Assembly: GCA_965261405.1 (NCBI GenBank)
Contig: CBDHDD010000002.1
Location: 558,001-622,000 of the forward strand
DNA: 64,000 nucleotides
Origin: UBA1127 sp965261405
GTDB taxonomy: Bacteria; Chloroflexota; Dehalococcoidia; Lucifugimonadales; UBA1127
Reading direction: 5' to 3'
The translations under genes and the position numbers were made by a program. The notes beneath the pieces were generated by a model. That model did not search any database, was not told the DNA's origin, and saw nothing but the letters and a program-made list of their open reading frames with translations. Below are positions 26,271-35,296 of the stretch, in pieces (the stretch's first letter is position 1; the number at the start of each line of letters is the position of its first letter).

Positions 26271-27356
26271 CTAAAACCCGCAGGGAATGTCGAGCTCCGC
26301 GCACGTTGTGTGGAACCACTCCACCACTTCCTTGTGCAGGGGAATGCCGCTGGCCGTCCGCTCCGCCGTGTTCTCCGCCTCGATCTGCCCCGGCGCGAGC
26401 ACCCGGTCGTGGCCCGGCGCCGGCTTCGTCGACTTGAGCGTGCGCAGGAAGTCGTCCATGGTCTGCTTGAACTCGCCCACGTCGCTGAACGCGTCGATGT
26501 CGTACGCCGCGACGTAGTGCGCGAAGCCGCCCGGTGCCGCGCGGGTGTTGCGCGCCGCGAACCCAAAGCCGCCGATGACCGTGCTCAGGATCTCGACCAC
26601 GCACGCCAGCCCGTAGCCCTTGTGCGACCCCAGCTCCCGCAGCGAGCCCGCCGGCAGCGAGAGGAACTCGTCAGGCACCGGCCCCGGCTCCATGATGGGC
26701 GTGCCCTCCATGTCCGCGACCATGCCGCCGGGCAGGATCGCCCCCAGCCGCTTGGCGATGCGGAACTTGTTGACGGCCACCACGCTCGTCGCGATATCCA
26801 GCACGAAGGGTGGCTCATCCTTGGCGGGCACCGCCACGGCGATGGGGTTGGTGCCAAGCCGAGGCTCCGCCCCGAAGGTCGGCAGCACCTGCGGCGGCGC
26901 TGCGGACATGCAGACGCCAACCATGTCGTGGGGCAGCGCCATCATGGCATGGTACGCCGCCATGCCCACGTGACCGCACCGGCCCATGGTCACGACGCCC
27001 ATGCCGGTGTTTCTCGCCTTCTCAATGGCAATCTCCATCGCCTTGGGCGCGATGATGATGCCAAGCCCCTCATCGGCGTCAATGTTGGCGGTGGAGGGCC
27101 GTTCCCGCACCACGCGCCACTCTGGGACGGGCTTGATCCGCCCTGCCTGGTAGCCTTGCATGTAGGACCGCAGCATGTTGGATACGCCGTGGCTGTCGAC
27201 GCCCCTGATGTCCGCCAGCAGCAGCACGTCCGCCGCGAGGGCCGCGTCGTCAAATGGGACGCCCATCTTGGTGAAAACGGCCGTAGTGACGGCGCGCAGG
27301 TCCTCCTGCTGCACCCGGACGGAGTCCTCTTCCCTGAGAACGAAGCTCTCCAGCAT
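26271..27356 (-). CDS. Ldh-family (malate/L-lactate/ureidoglycolate-type) dehydrogenase
   Basis: A 361-residue NAD(P)-dependent 2-hydroxyacid oxidoreductase of the type-2 malate/lactate dehydrogenase fold, unrelated to classical LDH. The catalytic and structural motifs are RGVDSHGV (active-site His), GMGVVTMGRCGHVGMA, GTNPIAVAVPA, LDIATSVVAVNK and GSHKGYGLACVVEIL. All are intact. The substrate (malate, sulfolactate, ureidoglycolate and others in this family) cannot be fixed from sequence. It is the last gene of a minus-strand group of four metabolic genes (26.3-30.1 kb). Confidence 0.9.
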   Translation of the reverse strand: MLESFVLREEDSVRVQQEDLRAVTTAVFTKMGVPFDDAALAADVLLLADIRGVDSHGVSNMLRSYMQGYQAGRIKPVPEWRVVRERPSTANIDADEGLGIIIAPKAMEIAIEKARNTGMGVVTMGRCGHVGMAAYHAMMALPHDMVGVCMSAAPPQVLPTFGAEPRLGTNPIAVAVPAKDEPPFVLDIATSVVAVNKFRIAKRLGAILPGGMVADMEGTPIMEPGPVPDEFLSLPAGSLRELGSHKGYGLACVVEILSTVIGGFGFAARNTRAAPGGFAHYVAAYDIDAFSDVGEFKQTMDDFLRTLKSTKPAPGHDRVLAPGQIEAENTAERTASGIPLHKEVVEWFHTTCAELDIPCGF

Positions 27357-27397
27357 GACGTGCCTCCGGTCTTGTTATCCCTGGCTTGACCAACTCC

Positions 27398-27410
27398 GTT
27401 CGCCCTGAGC
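27398..27410. repeat. Truncated copy of the CCTGAGC repeat
   Basis: GTTCGCCCTGAGC is followed directly by GGTCTCACGAACG, which matches the outer flank of the copy at 48784-48815. The central TGTCGAA part is missing, so this looks like an internally deleted copy. It lies between the Ldh and Gfo/Idh genes. Confidence 0.45.
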
Positions 27411-27433
27411 GGTCTCACGAACGAAGCCCCGTC

Positions 27434-28543
27434 CTACCCGGCGACAGGCTGCCGTTGACCCGTGTCCGACGACCGTTGCACCGCGTCGAGCAGCTTGTGC
27501 AGGCTTACCGCCTCGTCGAAGTCCGGGAGCTCCACCGACTGCCCCGCAATGCGCTCGCTGAAGCGGCGGTACATCTGCGCCACGTGGAAGGGCGCGCCCT
27601 GCGGCACGTCGTCCGGCGTCCAAATGTCGCCCATGTCGATGGGAATGTCGTCCAGTTTGTCATCTCCGGCACGACCGCCCTGGATGCGCAGGGAATTGGT
27701 GTTCGGCCCCCCGGTGGAAGTGACCAAAAGCACGCCGTCTCTGCCCACGATCTCCAGCCGGAAGCCTGTGCCGAGCTGCGGCGGGCTGCCGATGTACGCG
27801 GAGGCGATGGCGCCGTTCTCCAGCGTGCCGCTCACGGCGATGGTGTCGATGGCCGTGACGTCTACCTTGCGGCCCGTGTCCGTCTCGTCCCACACCGGAA
27901 TGCGAGTGCCAATCTTCGCCGAGACTTCCGCGAAGGGGCTGACGGCAAACTGCAGCGCGTCGATTGAGTGGCCGAAGGTGATGGTGAAGGCGCTGGCGCC
28001 GGCCTCCCGCGCCGCGCGCCACGTCCCGTCGGCAGGGCGGGCCGTGATGCCACCGGCGCTGTGCGTCAGGCTGCACGAGAGGACCTCGCCCACGTAACCG
28101 TCAGCCATGAGCTGTCGGAGTTTGAGCACCGTGGGTGAGCAACGGCCCTGCAGTCCCACCATTGTGTGGACGCCCTTGGCCTTGGCCAGGTCAGCCATTT
28201 CCTGCGCTTCCGCCAGCGTCGCGCCCAGCGGCCACTCGGTGTACACGTGCTTGCCAGCCTCGAGAGCCGCCATGGTGAGTTCGTAGTGATAGGGCACCTT
28301 CACGGCGATGGACACCACGTCGATGTCGGGGTGTACGACGATCGCCCGGTGGTCATGAAAGCTCAGGGGAACGTTGAAGCGCTCCGCCGACGCCGCGGCG
28401 GTCTCTGGCCGGGTCGTGCAGACGGCCGTCAGCGCCAGCTCCGGCAACTTCTCCAACGCCGGAACGTGCGCCCGGCTACCCCATCCGTAGTCAACATTGA
28501 CGCCAATAAGCCCCACGCGCAGGGGATGTGTGCTCGTAGTCAC
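27434..28543 (-). CDS. Gfo/Idh/MocA-type protein, Gal80-like, lacking the EKP lysine
   Basis: A 369-residue protein with an N-terminal Rossmann domain (RVGLIGVNVDYGWGSRAH) and a C-terminal alpha/beta domain. In place of the EKP motif it has EWP (Glu103-Trp104-Pro105), so the usual catalytic Lys is Trp, as in Gal80-like members. The nucleotide loop is G-x-N-x-D-Y-G-W-G rather than GxGxxG. GTG at 28543 is chosen over the ATG at 28585 because GGGAGG lies five bases before it. It is a predicted NAD(P)-binding oxidoreductase or sensor; its enzymatic activity is doubtful. Neighbours are Ldh-type, esterase and SDR genes. Confidence 0.85.
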   Translation of the reverse strand: MTTSTHPLRVGLIGVNVDYGWGSRAHVPALEKLPELALTAVCTTRPETAAASAERFNVPLSFHDHRAIVVHPDIDVVSIAVKVPYHYELTMAALEAGKHVYTEWPLGATLAEAQEMADLAKAKGVHTMVGLQGRCSPTVLKLRQLMADGYVGEVLSCSLTHSAGGITARPADGTWRAAREAGASAFTITFGHSIDALQFAVSPFAEVSAKIGTRIPVWDETDTGRKVDVTAIDTIAVSGTLENGAIASAYIGSPPQLGTGFRLEIVGRDGVLLVTSTGGPNTNSLRIQGGRAGDDKLDDIPIDMGDIWTPDDVPQGAPFHVAQMYRRFSERIAGQSVELPDFDEAVSLHKLLDAVQRSSDTGQRQPVAG

Positions 28544-28603
28544 AGTGTCCTCCCAATTACTAGGTTTGCGGGTGCATTGTACCAACTCTGCTGAGCGGGT
28601 GCG

Positions 28604-29284
28604 CTAGGCCGCCGGCGGGAGCACGCCCCGAAGCCATGTCGACAGGTCGCCAACAAGCTGTCGGCTGATCTCGTGCCCCATCGCGTACTCGTGGTACTCC
28701 GTCTGGTATCCCTCACCCTCCAGGAAGCCGCGCATCATCCTCGCCTGCTCCACGGAGATCTGCGGGTCGAACTCGCCGTGCCCCACGAAGACCGGCTGCG
28801 TACGCTCCGCGGGCAGCAACTCCTGCAGCGGCGCGGTGTCGAACATCGCCGCGCCCAGTGCCACCACGCCCGCGAAAAGGTCCGCATTGCCCAGCCCGCA
28901 CAGGTAGGCCATCCGCCCGCCCTGCGAGAACCCGCCGAGCACGGCGTTGCCCGGCTCGACGCCATAGGCCTCCATGACCTCGTCAAAGAAGCCACTGAGC
29001 TTCTCGCGAGTCTTTGCGTCCTCTTCCGGGTCCCGGCGCCGCTCAGGGTGCGTCCAGCTATAGCCGACGTATCCCGGCGCAAGCTCCACCGCCTCTGGCC
29101 CGTTGGGGAACGCGTACACGTAGCCCGTGGTGTTGATGACAGGAGAGAGGCCCGCAAGGTCCTGCATATTCGCCCCAAAGCCGTGCAACATGATGACCAT
29201 GGGGTAGCGCTTATTGGGATCGTAGCCGTCCGGGTGGACTGTGAGGTACCGGAGCTGCGAGCCTGCAAATTCCTGCGCTTCCAT
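28604..29284 (-). CDS. Alpha/beta hydrolase, phospholipase/carboxylesterase family
   Basis: A 226-residue esterase of the YpfH/acyl-protein-thioesterase type. The oxyanion region VIMLHGFGANMQDLAGL, nucleophile elbow GGFSQGGRMAY (Ser near residue 120), Asp in HGEFDPQISVE and His in MGHEISRQ complete the catalytic triad. There is no signal peptide, so it is cytosolic. It lies between the SDR and Gfo/Idh genes with gaps of about 40-60 bp, all minus strand, so one transcript is likely. The natural ester is unknown. Confidence 0.9.
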   Translation of the reverse strand: MEAQEFAGSQLRYLTVHPDGYDPNKRYPMVIMLHGFGANMQDLAGLSPVINTTGYVYAFPNGPEAVELAPGYVGYSWTHPERRRDPEEDAKTREKLSGFFDEVMEAYGVEPGNAVLGGFSQGGRMAYLCGLGNADLFAGVVALGAAMFDTAPLQELLPAERTQPVFVGHGEFDPQISVEQARMMRGFLEGEGYQTEYHEYAMGHEISRQLVGDLSTWLRGVLPPAA

Positions 29285-29325
29285 TGGACGGCGCCCTTTC
29301 TAGTCCAGGTTTCGTGACCGGATTC

Positions 29326-30111
29326 CTACTGCATGTAGAGGCCGCCGCCAACGTGGAGCGTATGGCCCGTCGTGTACCCGCCGTCGTCAGAAGCCAGAAA
29401 GACACAGGCCGCGGCAACCTCCTCCGGCATGCCGAGCCGCCCCATCGGAATGTTCTGCCGCCGCGAAGGGTCGTCCGGCACGACGACTGCCTGCTCGCCC
29501 GCGGCGTACGCATGCTGGTCAAATCGCTCCGTGTCGATGGATCCGGGCGCGACAACATTCGCGCGGACGCCCAGCTTGCCATAGTCGAACGCGATGCCCC
29601 GCATGAGTCCGAGGAGGCCCGCCTTGGCCGCCGCCACCGCCGCGCTGTCCTTCCGCACTCCGAACGCAGCCATGCCGGAGATGCAGATGATGCTGCCCGA
29701 GCCCGCCTCCACCATCTGCGGAAGCGCCGCCCGCGAGAGATAGAACGCCGCGTCTAGGTCAACGCCCATGACGAGCCGCCACTCTTCGTTGGTGAACTCC
29801 GTCAGTGGCTTGTGCGGGCGGACCGCGGCGTTGTGCACGAGTACGCCCACCGGCCCCAGCGCTGCCGACACCTCGTCCATCATCCGGTCCACCTGCTCCG
29901 GGTCCGAGACGTCGGCGAGGACGGGGTAGGCGCGGCCTCCCCGGTCCTCAATGAGCTTGGCAACTTCCTCGACATTTGCGCGGTTCTGCAGGCCGTTGAC
30001 GGCAACGCTCGCGCCCTCGTCTGCGAACGCCATCGCGATCGCCTTGCCGATGTTGCGGCCCGACCCGGTGACCAATGCCACCTTGCCCTCAAGTTTCAAT
30101 GCAGCCTCCAT
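29326..30111 (-). CDS. SDR-family protein missing Ser and Tyr of the active site
   Basis: A 261-residue short-chain dehydrogenase fold. The NAD(P) site is intact (VTGSGRNIGKAIA, NAAV at 94-97). The active-site tetrad is not: the Asn position is Asp118 (GVDLDA), the Ser position is Gly146 (ICISGMAAF) and the Tyr position is Val159, with only Lys163 kept (AAVAAAKAG). The C-terminal tail GGYTTGHTLHVGGGLYMQ is normal. The first gene of the minus-strand catabolic group. It is most like FabG/glucose-1-dehydrogenase-type SDRs in overall sequence, but conventional carbonyl reduction is unlikely. Confidence 0.88.
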   Translation of the reverse strand: MEAALKLEGKVALVTGSGRNIGKAIAMAFADEGASVAVNGLQNRANVEEVAKLIEDRGGRAYPVLADVSDPEQVDRMMDEVSAALGPVGVLVHNAAVRPHKPLTEFTNEEWRLVMGVDLDAAFYLSRAALPQMVEAGSGSIICISGMAAFGVRKDSAAVAAAKAGLLGLMRGIAFDYGKLGVRANVVAPGSIDTERFDQHAYAAGEQAVVVPDDPSRRQNIPMGRLGMPEEVAAACVFLASDDGGYTTGHTLHVGGGLYMQ

Positions 30112-30369
30112 TGCTCGTTAGCGAATGCCCGCCCCATTATGACCCCAGCGGGACGGGGCCTCAAGGCGCGGCCTCTGCCCTCCCTCATTGCTTCCAAAGC
30201 TCGCATAAAGGGTGTGTTCGCCACAGTATTCGGAGTCGACTTCGTTTTTTCCCAGATCGACTCCTCATCTGGGAAAGTGGCCGTCAGATACGCAGTCGAT
30301 TTGGGAATCGACTCCTAGAAGCAGCAGGCGGTGAAGACATCGAGGGGGACGGAGGCGACCTGCGCGGCC

Positions 30370-32571
30370 CTATACCTTGGCGACAGTCGACTCCGCGCTC
30401 GTGCGGGAAACGTTGATGACGCCCTTGATGCCGTCGAGCCGGGTGAAGAGTCGGCTGAGTTGGGACACGCCCGTGGTGTAGAGGGTGAGGGTGATGACCG
30501 CCGTCCCGTCACCGGGCTCCCCCGTCACGACGCCCGCAATGTTCACCTTCTCGCCTGCGACCATGACGGTGATGTCGCGAAGTAGCCCAACGCGGTCCCA
30601 TCCCGTGATCTCGACGCGCACGGGGTGCAGGTCCTGCGACAGCCCCCACGTGACCTCGACCAGCCGTTCCTTCTCGTCCTCGTTGATGATGTTGGGGCAG
30701 GTGCTCCGATGCACGGTAACGCCCCGTATGCGTGTGATGTACCCAATGATGGCGTCGCCCGGAACGGGGTTGCAGCACCGAGCCGTCCGCGTCAGCAGAT
30801 CGCCGACGCCCAACACCTTGATGCCCGTCGTGGGGCTTTCCGGCGGCTGAATGTGGAACGTCGCGGGAATGACTGCTGTCTCTTCATGCGGCGCCAGCCG
30901 CGTCTCCACCTGCGCTGCCGAGATGTCGCCCCGGCCCAGCGCAACGTGCAGCGCCTCGACGTTGTCGAACTTGAGGGCCTTGGCGGCGTCGGCTTCCGTG
31001 AGGGTCTTGGGCAGCCGCCGTAGCGTCTTGGTCAGCAGTTCGTGGCCCTGTTCCATGTGGGCGCCGCGCTCCAGTTTGCGGAACCACTGCCGGATCTTGT
31101 GGTGCGCGGAGGCCGTGTTGACGTAGCCAAGCGCCGAGTTGAGCCAGTCCATGCTCGGGCCGCGGGTCACCTTGCTGGTGATGACCTCCACCGTGTCGCC
31201 GTTCTGCAGCGCCGTGTCCAGCGGCACCAGCCGCCCGTTCACCTTCGCGCCGATGCACCGGTGCCCCAGCTCCGTGTGGATGTGGTACGCAAAGTCGATG
31301 GGCGTTGACCCCGAGGGCAGCTCCCGCACGTCGCCCTTCGGCGTGTACACAAAGACCTGGTCGCGCAGGATGTCCGTCTTGACCGACTCCAGGAACTCGT
31401 CCGTGGCAACCACCTCGCGCTGCCACTCGAGGAGTTGGCGCAGCCACGTCATCTTCTCCTCGAACTGGCCGTTCCTGGAGTTCGAGTCCTTCTTCGGGTT
31501 CTGCTCCTTGTACGACCAGTGGGCCGCGACTCCGTACTCAGCCAATTCGTGCATCTCGTACGTTCGGACCTGCACCTCCAGCGGAATGCCGCCCTCGCAC
31601 ATCACCGTGGTGTGGAGGGACTGGTACAGGTTCTCCTTGGGAGTCGCGATGTAGTCGTCGAACTGGCCGGGCACCGGGTGCCAGAGTTGGTGGACCGCCC
31701 CGAGCGTGTTGTAGCAGTCACCCTTGGTCTCCACCAGTACGCGGATGGCGTAGAGGTCATAGATCTCGTCGTATTCCTTGCCCTGGGCCGCGTACTTCTG
31801 CACCTTCTGGTAAATGCTGTAGATGCTCTTGGGGCGGCCGTACACGCTCCCATCGACTCCCGCCTCGTTGAGGGCGGCGCGCACCAGTTGGCACTGTCGC
31901 TCCAGGTACGCCTCCCGCTCGACTCGCCGCGTCGCCAGCCAGCGCGAGATCTTCTTGTACTCGTCAGGGTCCAGAGTTCGGAAAGAGAGGTCCTCCAGCT
32001 GCCACTTGATGTCCCACATGCCCAGCCGGTGTGCCAGCGGCGCGTAAATGTCCAAAGTTTCCTGGGAAATGGCGCGCTGCCGGTCGGGCGCCAGTGGGGC
32101 CAGGGTCTTCATGTTGTGGAGCCGGTCCGCCAGCTTGATGACCACGACGCGGACGTCCTCGGCCATGGCGACCAGCATCTTGCGTATGCTCTCAGCCTGC
32201 GCGTGGCTGTCCGAAATCTCCTCGGTCGACCGGTTCTCCGATAGCAGGTCGAGCCGGGTTAGCTTGGTAACGCCGTCCACAAGGCGCGACACTTCAGGGC
32301 CGAACAAGTCGGACAACTCTTCACGTGACATGCCGCAGTCCTCAATGACGTCATGGAGGAGGGCGGCGGCCAGGGTGGTCGAGTCCTGTTGGAGGTCTGC
32401 GAGGAAGAGGGCGGCGTTGAGGGGATGCTCAATGTAAGGCTCGCCGGACTTGCGGACTTGCCCTTCGTGTTGCGCCGCGGCGAAGTCGTACGCCTGCTCC
32501 ACCAACTGAAGTCGGTCTTCAGATAAGTACGAGCTTGCCTTGTCCAATAGATCGGACAGTGTAGCCGGCAT
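30370..32571 (-). CDS. relA: Bifunctional (p)ppGpp synthetase/hydrolase RelA/SpoT
   Basis: A 733-residue long RSH enzyme of the stringent response. Domains in order: HD hydrolase (LLHDVIEDCGM and RLHNMKTL intact, about residues 40-190), synthetase (GRPKSIYSIYQKV, PKENLYQSLHT, EVQVRTYEMHELAEYG, about 235-370), TGS (VFVYTPKGDVRELPSGSTP), a helical/Cys-containing region (TARCCNPVPGD) and a C-terminal ACT domain. Both catalytic domains look active, so it should make and degrade the alarmone. It is divergent from hisS, sharing a 141-bp region. Confidence 0.95.
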   Translation of the reverse strand: MPATLSDLLDKASSYLSEDRLQLVEQAYDFAAAQHEGQVRKSGEPYIEHPLNAALFLADLQQDSTTLAAALLHDVIEDCGMSREELSDLFGPEVSRLVDGVTKLTRLDLLSENRSTEEISDSHAQAESIRKMLVAMAEDVRVVVIKLADRLHNMKTLAPLAPDRQRAISQETLDIYAPLAHRLGMWDIKWQLEDLSFRTLDPDEYKKISRWLATRRVEREAYLERQCQLVRAALNEAGVDGSVYGRPKSIYSIYQKVQKYAAQGKEYDEIYDLYAIRVLVETKGDCYNTLGAVHQLWHPVPGQFDDYIATPKENLYQSLHTTVMCEGGIPLEVQVRTYEMHELAEYGVAAHWSYKEQNPKKDSNSRNGQFEEKMTWLRQLLEWQREVVATDEFLESVKTDILRDQVFVYTPKGDVRELPSGSTPIDFAYHIHTELGHRCIGAKVNGRLVPLDTALQNGDTVEVITSKVTRGPSMDWLNSALGYVNTASAHHKIRQWFRKLERGAHMEQGHELLTKTLRRLPKTLTEADAAKALKFDNVEALHVALGRGDISAAQVETRLAPHEETAVIPATFHIQPPESPTTGIKVLGVGDLLTRTARCCNPVPGDAIIGYITRIRGVTVHRSTCPNIINEDEKERLVEVTWGLSQDLHPVRVEITGWDRVGLLRDITVMVAGEKVNIAGVVTGEPGDGTAVITLTLYTTGVSQLSRLFTRLDGIKGVINVSRTSAESTVAKV

Positions 32572-32595
32572 CTCACCTCTGTCCGTAGCCTGATT

Positions 32596-32609
32596 TAGAC
32601 TCTAGTCTA
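32596..32609. promoter_or_regulatory. Short inverted repeat between relA and hisS
   Basis: TAGACT-CT-AGTCTA, a 14-base palindrome 25 bases before the relA start and within the divergent relA/hisS region. It could be an operator; it is short enough to be chance. Confidence 0.3.
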
Positions 32610-32644
32610 TCCACCTGTGTGGTCTTTGGCTAGTGTCTGATTCC

Positions 32645-32673
32645 TTTACGCTTGTATACCCCTACGGTATGCT
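32645..32673 (+). promoter_or_regulatory. Putative hisS promoter
   Basis: TTTACG (32645-32650), a 17-base spacer and TATGCT (32668-32673), 40 bases before the GTG start. There is no room or structure for a T-box leader. Confidence 0.45.
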
Positions 32674-32712
32674 TGCTAGGGCCATTTTATCTAAACAACG
32701 GAGGAAATCCCC

Positions 32713-33978
32713 GTGCAGTTCCGCCTTCCCAGGGGCACCCAGGACAGACTCCCGGAGGACCAGCCGTACTGGAATTACGTCACGACCCTAGCGGGGGAGC
32801 AAGCCCGGCGATTCGGGTACGGGCAGATCGACACGCCCGTCTTCGAGCACGCGGGGCTCTTCCATCGTGGAGTGGGCGAGGGCACGGACATCGTCGAGAA
32901 GGAGACGTACACCTTCCCGGACCGCAGCGGCGAGGAGATCACGCTACGACCGGAAGGCACCGCGCCGGTTTGCCGAGCGTACCTTGAGCACGGCATGCAC
33001 ACCCGGCCCCAACCCGTGCGCATGCACTACTTCTGCCCTATCTTTCGCTACGAACGCCCCCAGGCGGGGCGCCTGCGCCAGCATCACCAGTTCGGCGTCG
33101 AGGCCATCGGCGACGGCGACCCGTCCGTGGACGCGGAGGTAATCGACCTTGGCTGGCGGTTCACGTCGGCCCTTGGGTTGCAGGGACTCTCCCTCGCCAT
33201 CAACAGCATCGGCGACCCGGCCTGCAGGCCCCAATACCTCACGGCGCTTAAAGAGCACTACGAAGGACACCTGGGCCAGGCATGCCCCGACTGCCGCATG
33301 CGCTACGAGCGCAACCCTCTCCGCATGCTCGACTGCAAGCGGACGGATTTCGAGTGCCGGGAGCTCATCACCAGCGCGCCGCAGATGGCGCAACACCTCT
33401 GCGCCGACTGCGCCGGCCACTTCGCGAAGGTGCAAACGTACCTTGAAGCCTTGGGCATCCCCTTCCACATCAGCCCCACCCTCGTGCGCGGGCTGGACTA
33501 CTACACTCGGACTGTCTTCGAGATCCACCCGCCGGAGGAGGGCGCGCAGAGCGCTGTGCTCGCCGGCGGACGCTATGACGGCCTCATTGAGCAGCTTGGC
33601 GGAAGGCCCACTCCGGGCATAGGGTTTGGCTCCGGCATAGAGCGGCTCATCCTCAACGTGAAGCGGCAGAGCGCCGCGGAGCCACCGGAGGGCGCCACCG
33701 TCGACGCCGTCGTGGTCAGCCTCGGCGAGGCTGCAGCGGCCGTCGCCATGCGGCTCGCCTCAGACCTGCGTCGCGCCGGGGTGAGCGCGGTGCTGGCCCA
33801 GCCGGGCCGCAGCCTCCGAGGGCAGATGCGTCACGCCTCCGCGCTCAACGCCCGCTTCACCCTCGTGCTCGGTGACGCCGAGGTGGCGGCGGGCACGGTG
33901 CAGGTCAAGGCAATGGACAGCGGGGAACAGCGCGAGGCCCCTCTCGCTGAAGCGGCGTCATTGGTGGGCGGGTTGTAG
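32713..33978 (+). CDS. hisS: Histidyl-tRNA synthetase
   Basis: A 421-residue class II synthetase charging tRNA-His. Motif 1 region FRLPRGTQDRLPEDQPYW, motif 2 FRYERPQAGRLRQHHQFG, the histidine-A signature LVRGLDYYTRTVFE and motif 3 GIGFGSGIERLIL are all present. The C-terminal anticodon-binding domain (about residues 335-421) is complete. The GTG start is preceded by GGAGG at 8-9 bases. It is divergent from relA, a coupling of aminoacylation and stringent-response genes seen in other bacteria. Confidence 0.96.
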   Translation: MQFRLPRGTQDRLPEDQPYWNYVTTLAGEQARRFGYGQIDTPVFEHAGLFHRGVGEGTDIVEKETYTFPDRSGEEITLRPEGTAPVCRAYLEHGMHTRPQPVRMHYFCPIFRYERPQAGRLRQHHQFGVEAIGDGDPSVDAEVIDLGWRFTSALGLQGLSLAINSIGDPACRPQYLTALKEHYEGHLGQACPDCRMRYERNPLRMLDCKRTDFECRELITSAPQMAQHLCADCAGHFAKVQTYLEALGIPFHISPTLVRGLDYYTRTVFEIHPPEEGAQSAVLAGGRYDGLIEQLGGRPTPGIGFGSGIERLILNVKRQSAAEPPEGATVDAVVVSLGEAAAAVAMRLASDLRRAGVSAVLAQPGRSLRGQMRHASALNARFTLVLGDAEVAAGTVQVKAMDSGEQREAPLAEAASLVGGL

Positions 33979-34005
33979 GAAGGGCACATATCTTTGGGCC
34001 CTTCC
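33978..34005 (+). terminator. Stem-loop after hisS
   Basis: GGAAGGGC (33978-33985) pairs perfectly with 33998-34005 around a 12-base loop, starting at the last base of the hisS stop codon. No T-tract follows, so termination efficiency is uncertain. Confidence 0.5.
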
Positions 34006-34210
34006 AGCTATCCACCATAGTGCCGTTCGTGTATCCTGAATCGGTGATTGCTTAAACACCCTACCATCCGTCATTACAAGTCTCGTCTGGGTGAATCAAG
34101 GGAAATGGACTCTCAATCACCTTTCTTGCCCCAGGCGGTGCTCTCGCAGTAGGAATAGCGATACGACTGTCCTTTAATCTGTCCAAGCGTTACACAGAGA
34201 AGGAGTGGCT

Positions 34211-35296
34211 ATGCAACGTCCCGGCGGTGGCTCAGGAGAGGAGTGGGAACGCCTTTTTCGACAGGGGCGCGAACGCTTCAGTGATTTTTCGTCGCGATTC
34301 GGCGGCGGCGGCGGCAGCAGTGTCGGCGGCGGAATGCGTGCCACGATCTTGTTCGGCGTGGTTCTTGTCGCGCTGCTGATTTGGCTAGGCACCGGCTTCT
34401 ACACTGTCGACCCCGACGAACAGGCCCTCGTGCGCCAGTTCGGCCGGGTCACCGGCGTCTCCGAGCAGGGGCTGCACTGGCGGCCTCCGGGGCCGATCGC
34501 CCGGCACGACACAGTCAAGACCACGCAGGTGCGGCGCATGGAAGTGGGTTTCCGCAGCACGCCTGAAGGCGTAACGCGCACGGATCCGGTCGAGGCGCTG
34601 ATGATCACCGGCGACGAGAACATCGTCGACGTGGAAATGGTCGTGCTCTACCGCATCTTTAACATCTCTCAGTACATCCTGAAGGTGCGGGACCCCGGCG
34701 ACGCGGACCGGGGCATCGGCGACAGGCCGGACGGGCGGACGCTGAAAGACGTGTCGGAAGTTGCGCTTCGCGGCGTCATTGGCCGTCGCCCCATTGACGA
34801 CGTGCTGACCGCGGAGCGGGGAGTCATCGAGCAAGAGGTCAAGGAGGAGATGACCCGGCTGCTCAACATCTACGAGTCAGGCCTCCTGATCGAACAGGTC
34901 CAGTTGCAGACGGTGAAGGCCCCCGAACAGGTGCAGGCCGCCTTCGACGACGTGGTGAGCGCCAAGGAAGACAAGGAGCGCTTGGACAACGAGGCGCAGG
35001 CCTACGCCGCGGACATTGTCCCCAGGGCCCTGGGTAACGCCGACCGCATCCTGAACGAAGCCCGCGCCTTTGAAGCCCAGCGCATCAACGATGCGGAGGG
35101 TCGCGCGGCGGAGTTCCTTGCCATTCTCGCGGAATACTCCCAGGCGGAGGACGTCACCCGTGAGCGCCTCTACCTGGAGGCCATGGAACGCATTCTCCCA
35201 GGTGTGAAGAAATTCATCATAGACAACGAAACGGGCGGTAACCTGCTGCAGTTCCTCCCATTGGACAGCCTGCAGGAACAGGGAGGGACACGATAA
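34211..35296 (+). CDS. hflK: SPFH-domain protease modulator HflK
   Basis: A 361-residue band-7/SPFH protein. A Gly/Ser-rich N-terminus (RFGGGGGSSVGGGM) precedes one transmembrane helix (about residues 45-65), then the SPFH domain (VDPDEQALVRQFGRV to VQLQTVKAP) and a coiled-coil tail with AQAYAADIVPRALG. HflK and HflC form the membrane cage that surrounds FtsH. ATG 34211 is chosen over GTG 34205 because AAGGAG ends just before the GTG and is five bases from the ATG. The stop TAA overlaps the hflC ATG by one base. Confidence 0.93.
   Translation: MQRPGGGSGEEWERLFRQGRERFSDFSSRFGGGGGSSVGGGMRATILFGVVLVALLIWLGTGFYTVDPDEQALVRQFGRVTGVSEQGLHWRPPGPIARHDTVKTTQVRRMEVGFRSTPEGVTRTDPVEALMITGDENIVDVEMVVLYRIFNISQYILKVRDPGDADRGIGDRPDGRTLKDVSEVALRGVIGRRPIDDVLTAERGVIEQEVKEEMTRLLNIYESGLLIEQVQLQTVKAPEQVQAAFDDVVSAKEDKERLDNEAQAYAADIVPRALGNADRILNEARAFEAQRINDAEGRAAEFLAILAEYSQAEDVTRERLYLEAMERILPGVKKFIIDNETGGNLLQFLPLDSLQEQGGTR

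Noticed and set aside
32580..32712. T-box leader before hisS
   Set aside because: The interval is only about 130 bases, with the promoter 40 bases from the start; no specifier stem or T-box sequence is visible.
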